A DNA stretch of 8,329 bases from JBECKQ01 sp040235375 (GCA_040235375.1 JBECKQ010000353.1:1-8329); one strand, 5' to 3'; counted from the stretch's first letter, positions 1 to 6,534 are shown. Notes: generated by a model not told the origin, from the letters alone. Numbers and translations are program-made.

Positions 1-394
1 CGAGCGGGCCTGGTGCTGTCGAAAACGGGGGTGCGGAAAAGCGGACGTTGGAGGGGCAGGGTGCTTGGAAGGCTGGAGGCCGGAGGCCGGTGGCGGGATG
101 GCGCGGAGGACGGCAACCCGACTTCGTCTCTGGCTGCGCCGTGACGGGAGAGACCGGGCGGGTGGATGAGGCGATGGAGCCGGGAGGGCGCGAAGCCTGG
201 ACGGCGACGGTGACAGGCCGCAGGTGGCCGGGCGGTGCTGGAGGCGGGGTCGTCGGCGGGGGGCGTGGGATGGCAGTTGTGCATGGCATGTCCTCCTGCG
301 GGCGCGGCTTGGCCGTCCGGGCGTGGGCGCAGTGATGCCCTTGCTCACCCGTATAACGCGCACGGCGTGTCGGAGAATCCTTGAGGGGAGCGAA
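1..394. other. GC-rich stretch with no convincing gene
   Basis: Several frames are open here on both strands because the DNA is very GC-rich and few stops occur, so open length is not evidence of coding. The predicted peptides are Gly/Arg-rich or Pro/Arg/Ser-rich and I recognise no family. The one reading frame with a plausible start is on the minus strand. It has ATG at 284-282, preceded by a perfect AGGAGG at 297-292 with a 7-nt spacer, and stays open off the left edge (94 codons, beginning MHNCHPTPPADDPASS). I do not call it a gene, since composition alone could produce it. The neighbouring transposon relics suggest the stretch is scrambled mobile or intergenic DNA. Confidence 0.5.
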
Positions 395-501
395 GGGGTC
401 AGGCACGTTTTCGTGAGATGCCGCCGCTGGGCCTTGTCCCACAACGAGCGACAACGAGACGCTGCCGGGCATCGCATCGTGGCAGAAACGAGCCAGACCC
501 C
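395..501. repeat. Short palindromic mobile element, copy 1
   Basis: The left end reads GGGGTCAGGCACGTTTT (395-411) and the right end AAACGAGCCAGACCCC (486-501). These are imperfect inverted repeats: 14 of the outer 16 positions pair, and the two failures are A opposite A. The interior is unrelated in sequence to copy 2 (6606-6712), yet the total length is nearly identical (107 bp here, 105 if one outer G-C pair is trimmed). No clear target-site duplication flanks it. It abuts the IstA fragment on its right. It carries no gene. Structured short elements of this type are mobilised in trans by RAYT-type (IS200-like, HUH) transposases, and a RAYT fragment lies about 220 bp away. The class assignment is inference; the repeat itself is plainly visible. 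Confidence 0.75.
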
Positions 502-503
502 AG

Positions 504-713
504 GAGGGCGACGCGAATCCGCCGGCAGTGACCATTCCGGGCGATCACTGGCGCGCCGGTGCCGACGTCGACCTGGGCTTGCTCGCTCGGAGGCGTTTCG
601 ATGCGCCGGAAGGGCAACGGGCGGATTCGTCGGACGCGGACGGCGAAGGGCGGCACGCTGTGACACCGGGCTTCGAAGGCGTGCTCGGCGATAAGGTTCT
701 GACGGCGAGATGG
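504..713 (-). pseudogene. IS21-family transposase IstA fragment
   Basis: The minus strand from about 713 to 504 encodes about 70 residues in a single frame. They match the middle of IstA, the DDE transposase of IS21 elements: a segment like 'QNLIAEHAFEARCHSV', then 'PLPFRRIETPPSEQAQVD', then 'GTGAPV'. The Asp at 569-567, in 'QVDVG', corresponds to the first catalytic Asp of the DDE triad, which is usually in 'QVDFG'. A full IstA is roughly 400-500 residues, so the N-terminal helix-turn-helix part, the other two catalytic acids and any istB are missing. Similarity starts upstream of the first in-frame ATG (656) and stops where the palindromic element at 395-501 begins. This is a dead relic that cannot transpose. 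Family recognition is from memory of IstA sequences; no search was run. Confidence 0.72.
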
Positions 714-717
714 GCAA

Positions 718-915
718 CTAATGTAGGTGACTGTCCCTCCGCAGCCTTCGCAGCCTTAGGACGCGCTCGAAGGCCTCGAAATCGGCGTCCTTGCGGAAGA
801 GCGTGATACGGCGGTTGCCGCGATTCAGTACGTGGTCGACCAGGCCGGTCTCAGTCGCTCGAGCGGCAATGTCAAGTCTGACGGCGGATCTCGTCTCCTT
901 GGGCGGGTGATCCCA
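718..915 (-). pseudogene. REP-associated tyrosine transposase (RAYT) N-terminal fragment
   Basis: The minus-strand frame between the stops at 918-916 and 720-718 contains the hallmark N-terminus of RAYT/TnpA-REP proteins (Y1 HUH transposases related to IS200). It reads 'RLDI' (879-868), a short insert, then 'GLVDHVLNRGNRRITLFRK' and 'DADFEAFERVL', ending near 757. After that the sequence no longer fits the family and stops within 13 codons. The HUH 'NHxH' motif and the catalytic Tyr, which lie further along in intact proteins, are absent. No ATG, GTG or TTG is available in frame upstream, so the fragment is untranslatable as it stands. It joins the IstA fragment almost directly at 713-720, a junction of two broken transposons. 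It is relevant because RAYTs move short palindromic elements like those at 395-501 and 6606-6712. Confidence 0.72.
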
Positions 916-973
916 CTATTGCGTTCATGATACTGGACAGAAATAGTGATAACGGCTATTATTCTGCACAGAA
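914..973. promoter_or_regulatory. Inverted-repeat cluster upstream of hipBA, candidate operators
   Basis: This AT-rich block contrasts with its GC-rich surroundings and carries several short inverted repeats. CACTATT (914-920) faces AATAGTG (942-948). AATAG (942-946) faces CTATT (956-960) with a 9-bp spacer. TTCTG (962-966) faces CAGAA (969-973) with a 2-bp spacer. HipB-type regulators bind dyad operators with short arms and a spacer of about 8 bp, as in the E. coli hip operator, so the AATAG-N9-CTATT dyad is the closest in form. It lies about 100 bp before the hipB start. This is inference from symmetry and position; the true operator could instead be the dyad at 1035-1048. Confidence 0.4.
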
Positions 974-1007
974 AGCTGTTTCGTTGCTCGGGCAAAGCCG
1001 GCGAGGC

Positions 1008-1048
1008 TTGGGGAAGAACATAAAGCATGGAATAATGTACGTTAACAT
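1008..1048 (+). promoter_or_regulatory. Putative hipBA promoter with overlapping dyad
   Basis: A sigma-70-like promoter can be read as TTGGGG (1008-1013), a 17-bp spacer and AATAAT (1031-1036). This would place the transcription start near 1043, about 20 nt before the hipB ATG. The -10 region overlaps the dyad ATGT-N6-ACAT (1035-1048), which contains the palindrome GTTAAC. A repressor bound there would block initiation, consistent with the autoregulation typical of hip operons. The ribosome-binding site AAGGGG (1053-1058) follows, 4 nt before the start. The -35 matches the consensus only moderately. Confidence 0.4.
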
Positions 1049-1062
1049 GCATAAGGGGTGCT

Positions 1063-1437
1063 ATGGTGAGCATAAAGACAAACAGGGCAACGAGGTTAAC
1101 AGGATTGCCATTGCCGGTTGCGCGGGCTCTCCGGAAACTCGGAAGGGACATCCGCGACGCCCGCCTGCGACGACGGATTCCAACGGCCATCATGGCCGAG
1201 CGAGCATCGATAAGCCGCACCACCTTGAGCAAGGTGGAAAAAGGCGACGCGGGCGTCTCTCTCGGAAACTACGCCACCGTCCTCTTCGTGTTGGGGCTCA
1301 CCGATCGGTTGGCCGCCCTTGCGGACGTGACCACGGACTCCCGTGGTCTTGAACTGGAGGAAGAAAACCTGCCCCAGCGCATTCGTCAGCGGACGAAAGG
1401 CAGGAAGCACCCATCGAACAGGGAACGCGAAAAGTGA
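1063..1437 (+). CDS. hipB: HipB-like antitoxin, XRE-family DNA-binding protein
   Basis: This is the antitoxin and autorepressor of a type II HipAB module. It binds operator DNA as a dimer and holds the HipA kinase inactive. The 124-residue protein has a lambda-repressor-like helix-turn-helix at about residues 19-88. It contains 'RALRKLGRDIRDARLRRRIP' (21-40), a recognition-helix segment 'ASISRTTLSKVEKGDAGVSL' (48-67) and 'YATVLFVLGLTDRLAALAD' (70-88). The tail after residue 88 includes 'LELEEENLPQRIRQR', which resembles the extended C-terminus of many HipB homologues and makes it longer than the 88-residue E. coli protein. The ATG is favoured by AAGGGG 4 nt upstream. The stop codon (1435-1437) overlaps the GTG start of hipA, indicating translational coupling. 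The upstream DNA carries a candidate promoter and dyads. Family is confident; in vivo activity is not shown by sequence. Confidence 0.88.
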   Translation: MVSIKTNRATRLTGLPLPVARALRKLGRDIRDARLRRRIPTAIMAERASISRTTLSKVEKGDAGVSLGNYATVLFVLGLTDRLAALADVTTDSRGLELEEENLPQRIRQRTKGRKHPSNREREK

Positions 1438-2684
1438 CGGAAACGGAGGCCTTAGTCTACGTCGATTTGGATAACGAGCCGGTGCTCGTCGGCCGCCTGT
1501 GGGCGCACCGACGAAGAGACCACGATAGCGCCAGCTTCGAATATGACGAGGCATGGCTTCGTCACCCGGAGCGATTCGCCCTGGAGCCGGCCCTGGTCCT
1601 TGGGCCTGGTTCGTTTCACACGGTCGCGGGCAAGGCAATCTTCGGTGCCTTCGGCGATTCCGCGCCGGACCGATGGGGGCGAGTGTTGATGCAGCGGGCC
1701 GAACGGCGGCGCGCGGATAGGGCCGGTGAGCCCGTCCGAACGCTCTGCGAGATCGACTATCTCCTTCGGGTGAACGATGAGGCCCGACAGGGGGCGTTGC
1801 GATTTTCGCACGCTCCGGATGGTCCGTTCCTCGCCGGGGAGGACATGACTCCAATCCCGCCGCTGGTCGGGTTGCCCCGGTTGTTGTCCGCAGCCGAACG
1901 TGTGGGTGCAGACACTGACACCGACGAGGATCTGCGCTTATTGCTTGCTCCCGGGTCGTCTCTGGGCGGCGCCCGGCCGAAAGCATCTGTTCGAGACCGG
2001 AGCGGGCAACTGGCAATTGCGAAATTCCCTCGCAGAGACGATGAGATCGATGTGGTGCGATGGGAGGCGGTTGCCTTGAGCCTTGCGGCGAAGGCGGGCA
2101 TCCGGGTACCGAGCTGGCGGATTGAAGCCATAGGGCGCAGGCGCGTCCTGCTGCTGCACCGCTTCGATCGCGCCGACGATCGACGGATACCTTACTTGTC
2201 TGCGATGAGCATGCTGGGGGCGAACGATCTCGAAACGCACAGCTATCTCGAACTGGTGGATGCACTTCGGCAATACGGGGCCGCGCCCGAGAAGGATATG
2301 GCTGAGCTCTGGCGCCGCATGGTCTTCAACATTCTGGTCTCCAACACCGACGACCATCTCCGCAATCACGCGTTTCTGTATGAGGGGCCGAATGGATGGC
2401 GCCTGTCTCCCGCGTACGACCTCAATCCGACGCCGGTCGACATCAAGCCGCGTGTGCTGACATTGGCAATTGACGAAGAGAGCCGAACAGCATCGTTCGA
2501 GCTTGCTTTGAGCGTCGCGGCGTATTTTGAACTCGATGAGCCGCAAGCTCGAGCCATCGCCCGGGACGTCGGAAGGATCGTTTCCTATTGGCGGGAGGAG
2601 GCCGGGAAACTCGGCCTTGCGGAACGGCACATCGATCGGATGGCGTCGGCCTTCGAGCACGACGATCTGCGTGCAGTTCTATAG
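1434..2684 (+). CDS. hipA: HipA-like serine/threonine kinase toxin
   Basis: This is the toxin of the module. In E. coli, HipA phosphorylates glutamyl-tRNA synthetase and induces persistence; the substrate of this homologue is unknown. The 416-residue length is close to E. coli HipA (440). Visible features are an N-terminal subdomain (about 5-115) with 'FGDSAPDRWGR' (73-83); the glycine-rich loop 'GSSLGGARPKASV' (174-186), where Ser176 is the likely counterpart of the autophosphorylated Ser150; the ATP-site Lys197 in 'AIAKFP'; 'LHRFDR' (241-246); the catalytic-loop motif 'NTDDHLRNH' (304-312) with Asp306 and Asn311; and 'AYDLNP' (327-332) with metal-binding Asp329. The 23-residue spacing from Asp306 to Asp329 equals that from Asp309 to Asp332 in E. 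coli. All key residues are present, so it looks active. The GTG start is fixed by a 4-bp overlap with the antitoxin stop (GTGA). A strong hairpin lies 39 bp downstream. Confidence 0.92.
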   Translation: MTETEALVYVDLDNEPVLVGRLWAHRRRDHDSASFEYDEAWLRHPERFALEPALVLGPGSFHTVAGKAIFGAFGDSAPDRWGRVLMQRAERRRADRAGEPVRTLCEIDYLLRVNDEARQGALRFSHAPDGPFLAGEDMTPIPPLVGLPRLLSAAERVGADTDTDEDLRLLLAPGSSLGGARPKASVRDRSGQLAIAKFPRRDDEIDVVRWEAVALSLAAKAGIRVPSWRIEAIGRRRVLLLHRFDRADDRRIPYLSAMSMLGANDLETHSYLELVDALRQYGAAPEKDMAELWRRMVFNILVSNTDDHLRNHAFLYEGPNGWRLSPAYDLNPTPVDIKPRVLTLAIDEESRTASFELALSVAAYFELDEPQARAIARDVGRIVSYWREEAGKLGLAERHIDRMASAFEHDDLRAVL

Positions 2685-2723
2685 GCAACAGGAACGCACC
2701 GGACCAGGGGAAGAAAAGGGCCA

Positions 2724-2757
2724 GGTAGCCCAGGGCGGTTGGTCGCCCCGGGCTACC
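2724..2757 (+). terminator. Strong hairpin after hipBA
   Basis: Arms 2724-2737 and 2744-2757 pair as GGTAGCCC / GGGCTACC, then one A-C mismatch, then GGGCG / CGCCC, closing a 6-nt loop. That gives 13 base pairs. It sits 39 bp after the hipA stop and probably ends the operon transcript. No T-run follows, so it is not a canonical intrinsic terminator. It could instead be a dispersed extragenic palindrome that blocks 3' decay. Being nearly symmetric, it would also fold in a transcript arriving from the minus strand. Confidence 0.6.
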
Positions 2758-3159
2758 CGAACCTTCTCCAATTGCGCAAACGAAGTAACCGAGACAATCG
2801 AAATTCGGCGCCCTCTGCGCCTTCGATTGCCACTGCCAGCCAACGCCCCCCAGTCCCGCGGACGATTCACCGGCGGGTACACCGGTACGAACGGCTTCTT
2901 GCCGTCCGCCGGGCGGAAGACCCCAGCATGGTCATTCCTCGACCCGACTGACGAGGCGGGCCCGCACGGCGTTTGCCTTCGGGTAGCGGCAGACGATGCA
3001 TCCATGGCTCCTTGCGCGGACTCGCGGTGGACCCGGTGAGGAATGCGGGCCAATTGGCCCTTTCGCAGATCTGCATCTTCACACTTGCTCACTGCGGCAG
3101 CCGCCTACAGCAACGCAGGTCCTTCTTGTCTGACGCGGGGAGCTCATGCGCACGCTGAA
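2758..3159. other. Convergent intergenic spacer
   Basis: This lies between the 3' ends of hipA and the minus-strand Asp-box gene. No open frame here shows a recognisable family or a good start. The only structured element I see is the palindrome GGGCCAATTGGCCC (3047-3060), a 5-bp stem with an AATT loop, followed by TTT on the plus strand. This could be a weak terminator, although it lies more than 300 bp from hipA and about 100 bp beyond the end of the minus-strand gene. A minus-strand frame at 3092-2679 is open for 137 codons but crosses the terminator hairpin and the end of hipA, and looks spurious. Confidence 0.5.
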
Positions 3160-5949
3160 TCAGTTGCCCCCGACTGCTTGTTGGAGGGCGGCGAAGTCGG
3201 CGAGGTCGACGTCGAAGTCGCCATCGAGGTCGGCGTAAGCGCAACCGGGGGGATCGGCGGCGCCGGGGCCGGTCAGGCAATCGGCGAAAACGGCGAAGTC
3301 GGCGACGTTGACGGCGCTGTCGCCGTTGAGGTCGCCGGAGATCTCGTCGGGGCAAAGGTCGAGACGAGTCAGAAACGCGCCGCGGCCGTGCGTATAGGCG
3401 ACGAGCGTTCGGTCATCCTTGAAGTCGAGCGATTCGACAATGGTATGGGCGAGCCCGTCATTGCTCGGACTCCAGTCGGCGCCACCGTCGTCGCTGGCGA
3501 AGACGCCCAGTTCCGTGCCAACAAACAGCTGCTGCGTGTTGCACGAACGGACGGCGATCCAATGGCAGGGGATGTCCGGGAGGCTGTTGGCGCCACTGCC
3601 GTCGATCGGGCTCCACTGGCTGCTGCCGGCCGGCTTGCGCAGCACGTGGTCCACGCCGTAAGTCGAGCAGGTGCAATAGGCGATGTCCGGAGTGATCGGA
3701 TCGACGGCGATGCTGCTCACCCAACCGCTCGAGAAGCCCAGTGAGTACGTCTGCCAGGTGGGTGACGGCGCGAGGGCGTTCGTCGATCGGACGATGTAGC
3801 CGTTGTCATAGCCGAGATAGACAACGTTGCTGTTCGAGGGGGCGATGGCAATGGCTGATATCGTGCCGGGTTGAGGGAAGTCCGGACCGGCCAGCTCCCA
3901 GAGCACGGCGCCGTTCGTGGTTCGCCAGGGGCGTGAGCCGCCGGACCAAAGGACGTCGGGATCGGATTGATCCATGGCGAAGGGAGTGATGAAAAGGCCG
4001 TCGGTGTCGGTGATACCGTCGTTGGCCGGGGCAAAGGTTGCTCCGCCGTCGTGGGAGACGCGAATCGAAGGAAAGGCCTGTGTTTCGACGTAGAGTCGCT
4101 GGCTGTTGGTGGGGTCGATGGCCACATACCCGCCGTCGCCGCCGTAAATGAGTCTCCAGCTTTCGGGCGTGGCCGGCGACCAGACCTGCGGAGTGCCGTT
4201 GTCCTGGGCGCCGCCGGCAAACATGTTCGCATCGCGGGCGCAGTCGCCGTGATAGAACTGGGTCACGGCGTAACCGTTGTTCATGCTTTCCCAGGCAATC
4301 TGGGGCGGCGGACCGGGATTCGCCGCGATGGGGCACTCTTCGTCAGTCGTGGCGGCGCGGGCGTTGGCCGTTCGATACAGGCCGCCGTCGTTGCCCACGT
4401 ACATGATTTGATTCGTCGAGCCGTTGTAGTCGGGGTGGAAGACAATGGCGTGCTGATCGACGTGCATGTGACTCGGCGGCGGGTTTTCCATCAGGTAGTA
4501 AAACCAGTATTCGGCAAGGCCGAACGTTGCGCCGCCGTCGTCAGATCGATACAGGTCAATTCCGCCGACCCAGACCACGTCCGGATCGACCGGGTCGACG
4601 GCGATGATGTTGTCGTACCAGCCTTGCGAGTAGTTGGTCGGATGCACGAAACAACCGGTGGCGATGGAGACGTAACTCAGCAGCCACGGGCTGAATTCGT
4701 GATTGAAATCGAGCGGTGAAGTCCACGAGTCGCCGCCGTCGTCAGAGCGAAACACGCTATAGATCGTGCCCAGCGATGCGCTGCTGTTCTGTGCCATGAG
4801 TATGTAGATTCGGTCGTTGTCGCTGGGGGCGATGGCGAGGGTCATGCGGCCCTGCCGGTCGGGCGTGGTGTAGCGGAGCCACGTATCGCCGCCGTCGTCG
4901 CTGCGATAAAGGCCGTCCTTCGAGAAGCTGCCGAAAGCGGCGAAAAGTATGTCCGGATCGGTATCCGTCCGAACGGTCAGATCGGTGCAGCCGACGGCAC
5001 ATCCTTGGGAGGCCTGCGTACCGGCCGGACCGTCAAGCACCCACGGATTGCGCAGGACGACGGTCCACGACTGGCCGCCGTCGACGCTGCGCCACACGCC
5101 GGACATGGTGGCCGCGTAGATGCGGTCGGGGTCGTTGGGACTGATGACGATCTTGTTGACGTAGTAGAAAGCGCCGACCGGCACGTCGTCGACCGTTCCC
5201 GGCAGTTGGTGCCAGGTCATGCCGGCGTCGGAGGACTTGAAGATGCCCATGCCGCGGTGCCGGACCCAACTGCCGAAGAGCCCTTCGCCCGTGCCGGCGT
5301 AGAGAACGCTCGGGTTGGTGGGGTCGATGGCCAGCGAGCAGACGGCGAGGTTGGGCAGAAGATCGTCGGTGGCGTGCCAACTCGCCCCGCCATCGAGGCT
5401 CTTCCATATTCCGCCGGTGACTCCCGCGGCGTACATCGTGTCGGGATTGATCGGATCGATGACGATGGCACGGGTCCGGCCGCCGACGTTACCTGGTCCG
5501 ATCGAGCGCCAGCCGATGATCCCGCCGGGGCCGGACTCAGCGCTGCGCACGGACACCTCGTTTGCTTCGCGAGACCTGATGCCGACCAACGCCTCGCCCA
5601 GTTTTTCCAGGGGAAGTTCGTTCTCGCCGGCAGGAAGCCGCTGCCTCATGAAGAATTCCTGCGCTTCCTGAGGCTGATCGAAGCGTTTCGGGCCTTTGCG
5701 CCGGAGCTTTTCCTGTTTCTGCTGGATCGCGACACGGATGACTTCGCGATCGGACGGCGAGGGAGCTGGTTGATCGCGGTGTCGTTGAGTGCTCGGCTGT
5801 TTGCTTTCGCCGGTCGCCGGCGCGGCGCGGCAGTTGCCCAGAAGCGGAAGTATACACATAAGTGAAATGCAGAGTGCCTGCGGCAGCCTCCGTGATTGTG
5901 AGGCAGGAGCCGGCGGCCAATCGTGACGGTTGGCATTCATGTTGCTCAC
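3160..5949 (-). CDS. Secreted Asp-box (BNR/sortilin-like) propeller protein with dockerin-like C-terminus
   Basis: This 929-residue exported protein has an unknown substrate. An Arg-containing N-terminus and hydrophobic stretch (about 24-38, 'QALCISLMCILPLL') form a signal peptide, with cleavage plausible near 'RAAPA' (41-45). A Cys at 40 follows an atypical lipobox (LGN), so lipoprotein status is doubtful. Residues about 145-860 carry eight Asp-boxes of the S-x-D-x-G-x-(S/T)-W type, at about 184, 239, 288, 350, 402, 469, 632 and 819. Recurring 'AIDPTNPSVLYAGT'-like strands accompany them, typical of VPS10/sortilin and sialidase-like beta-propellers. There is no clear sialidase Arg triad, so catalysis should not be assumed. 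The tail holds two Ca-loop motifs: Asp873/Asn875/Asp877/Asn881/Asp884 and Asp907/Asp909/Asp911/Asp915/Asp918, separated by Cys891...Cys903. This is the dockerin-like ending common in planctomycetes. The start is GTG at 5949; ATG at 5940 is equally possible, and neither has a strong Shine-Dalgarno. It appears monocistronic. Confidence 0.85.
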   Translation of the reverse strand: MSNMNANRHDWPPAPASQSRRLPQALCISLMCILPLLGNCRAAPATGESKQPSTQRHRDQPAPSPSDREVIRVAIQQKQEKLRRKGPKRFDQPQEAQEFFMRQRLPAGENELPLEKLGEALVGIRSREANEVSVRSAESGPGGIIGWRSIGPGNVGGRTRAIVIDPINPDTMYAAGVTGGIWKSLDGGASWHATDDLLPNLAVCSLAIDPTNPSVLYAGTGEGLFGSWVRHRGMGIFKSSDAGMTWHQLPGTVDDVPVGAFYYVNKIVISPNDPDRIYAATMSGVWRSVDGGQSWTVVLRNPWVLDGPAGTQASQGCAVGCTDLTVRTDTDPDILFAAFGSFSKDGLYRSDDGGDTWLRYTTPDRQGRMTLAIAPSDNDRIYILMAQNSSASLGTIYSVFRSDDGGDSWTSPLDFNHEFSPWLLSYVSIATGCFVHPTNYSQGWYDNIIAVDPVDPDVVWVGGIDLYRSDDGGATFGLAEYWFYYLMENPPPSHMHVDQHAIVFHPDYNGSTNQIMYVGNDGGLYRTANARAATTDEECPIAANPGPPPQIAWESMNNGYAVTQFYHGDCARDANMFAGGAQDNGTPQVWSPATPESWRLIYGGDGGYVAIDPTNSQRLYVETQAFPSIRVSHDGGATFAPANDGITDTDGLFITPFAMDQSDPDVLWSGGSRPWRTTNGAVLWELAGPDFPQPGTISAIAIAPSNSNVVYLGYDNGYIVRSTNALAPSPTWQTYSLGFSSGWVSSIAVDPITPDIAYCTCSTYGVDHVLRKPAGSSQWSPIDGSGANSLPDIPCHWIAVRSCNTQQLFVGTELGVFASDDGGADWSPSNDGLAHTIVESLDFKDDRTLVAYTHGRGAFLTRLDLCPDEISGDLNGDSAVNVADFAVFADCLTGPGAADPPGCAYADLDGDFDVDLADFAALQQAVGGN

Positions 5950-6163
5950 GCGGGCGCGGCGCCTTCGTCATTGTCCGGCGACGGACCGGCCGTTCACTGA
6001 ACGAGAGTTCCCCGTACAGAGTAGCGAATCTTGATTTGTTTCACTCCTGGTGAGACGTTTCGCCGCCCCGCGTAAGCTATGGTTTCCAACTCGGGCCACG
6101 GTATCAGGCGTTGTCGCACACACACTAACATCCATCTTGCGTTCGTCTTGATCTCCATCATGG

Positions 6164-6201
6164 CAGATGGATCGAGCGCGACGCGCCGGAGGATCCATCT
6201 G
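6164..6201. repeat. Perfect 10-bp inverted repeat with nested GC palindrome
   Basis: CAGATGGATC (6164-6173) is perfectly complementary to GATCCATCTG (6192-6201) across an 18-bp centre. The centre contains a further inverted pair, GCGC (6176-6179) and GCGC (6183-6186). ACTTTTCG follows on the plus strand, so it could act as a terminator in that direction, but no plus-strand gene precedes it. It may be a regulator site, a transposon end or an extragenic palindrome. Confidence 0.65.
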
Positions 6202-6218
6202 ACTTTTCGAGGAGGAAA

Positions 6219-6238
6219 GGCGGATATATAATACCGCC
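6219..6238. promoter_or_regulatory. AT-cored mini-palindrome containing TATAAT
   Basis: GGCGG (6219-6223) and CCGCC (6234-6238) flank a 10-bp core of only A and T, which includes a perfect plus-strand -10 hexamer TATAAT (6227-6232). The best -35 at 17-bp spacing is TTTTCG (6204-6209), which is poor. If used, it would transcribe the repeat region and perhaps the oxidase operon at 6727. It may equally be a regulator site. The contrast with the GC-rich flanks is striking, but function is unproven. Confidence 0.35.
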
Positions 6239-6279
6239 CTTTGGAGATGAGGGCACGCGCAAAAGAGATGTTGGTCGGC

Positions 6280-6396
6280 GGGGAGAGCGTTGGGGCAGGT
6301 GTGGTTGACGTTGTATCCGCTTCCTTACGGGCGCGGCTCGGACTCGCGGCGGGCGTATTCGATGGTTGCCGCGGCTCGAGGAGAGGGTCAGGCACG
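6280..6396 (+). repeat. REP-like composite repeat, copy A
   Basis: This unit begins GGGGAGAGCGTTGGGG and ends GGGTCAGGCACG (6385-6396), the same left-end sequence as the 107-bp elements. Its core, 6301-6344, matches copy B at 43 of 44 positions (the difference is T6314 versus G6474). The core contains the palindrome CCGC-TT-CC-TTAC-GG-GC-GCGG (6317-6336), which on the reverse strand resembles the small 'GAGCCGCG...CGTAAG...' palindromes I recall as abundant in planctomycete genomes. Directly after it, GCGGCC-TTC-GGCCGC (6398-6412) forms a 6-bp hairpin. No protein is supported. Confidence 0.75.
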
Positions 6397-6439
6397 CGCG
6401 GCCTTCGGCCGCAGAGCAGGTGAACAGGAGTCGCCGTAC

Positions 6440-6534
6440 GGGGAGAGCGTCGGCGCAAGTGTGGTTGACGTTGGATCCGCTTCCTTACGGGCGCGGCTCG
6501 GACTGGCGGCGGGGGTGTTCGATCGTTACCGCGA
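6440..6534 (+). repeat. REP-like composite repeat, copy B
   Basis: This starts with the same GGGGAGAGCGT as copy A, exactly 160 bp later, and carries the same palindromic core (6477-6496). Similarity continues through 'GGCGGCGGGGGTGTTCGATC' and decays near 6534, so the GGGTCAGGCACG end found in copies A and C is missing here. It is a 3'-truncated copy. Confidence 0.72.

Larger units (their letters stand above)
5950..6240. other. Intergenic region upstream of the Asp-box gene
   Basis: No gene is supported here. The DNA is less GC-rich than its surroundings and should contain the minus-strand promoter for the Asp-box gene, but I cannot place a convincing -35/-10 pair. The octamer ATCCATCT occurs at 6129-6136 and 6193-6200, and its complement AGATGGAT at 6165-6172. 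The last two belong to the palindrome at 6164-6201. A TATAAT core lies on the plus strand at 6227-6232. Confidence 0.45.

Noticed and set aside
48..335. Plus-strand open frame of 95 codons
   Set aside because: Gly/Arg/Trp-rich translation of GC-rich DNA, with no family resemblance.
825..1232. Minus-strand open frame of 135 codons overlapping the hipB start
   Set aside because: It crosses the hipB promoter and coding region. The real minus-strand similarity here, RAYT, is in a different frame.
1096..2265. Long minus-strand open frame of 389 codons opposite hipBA
   Set aside because: It lies antisense to a gene pair with clear family motifs, has Arg/Pro-rich composition typical of antisense frames in GC-rich DNA, and matches nothing I recognise.
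2679..3092. Minus-strand open frame of 137 codons between hipA and the Asp-box gene
   Set aside because: No recognisable family. It runs through the terminator hairpin and into the end of hipA, and has no convincing ribosome site.
5830..5834. Cys40 of the Asp-box protein as a lipoprotein attachment site
   Set aside because: The preceding residues Leu-Gly-Asn do not fit the lipobox, which needs Gly, Ala or Ser just before Cys; ordinary signal peptidase cleavage is more likely.
5005..5865. Plus-strand open frame of 286 codons, and others at 3043-3744 and 3967-4719
   Set aside because: All lie antisense to the 929-residue Asp-box protein, whose repeats and signal peptide are unmistakable; these are shadows.
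3160..5949. Calling the Asp-box protein a sialidase
   Set aside because: Asp-boxes are structural and occur in many non-enzymatic propellers; the FRIP motif and Arg triad of sialidases are not visible.
6241..6423. Small plus-strand frame starting TTG after GGAGG and TATAAT
   Set aside because: It is composed almost entirely of the REP-like repeat sequence, and the same repeat is read in other frames nearby, so it is not a conserved protein.
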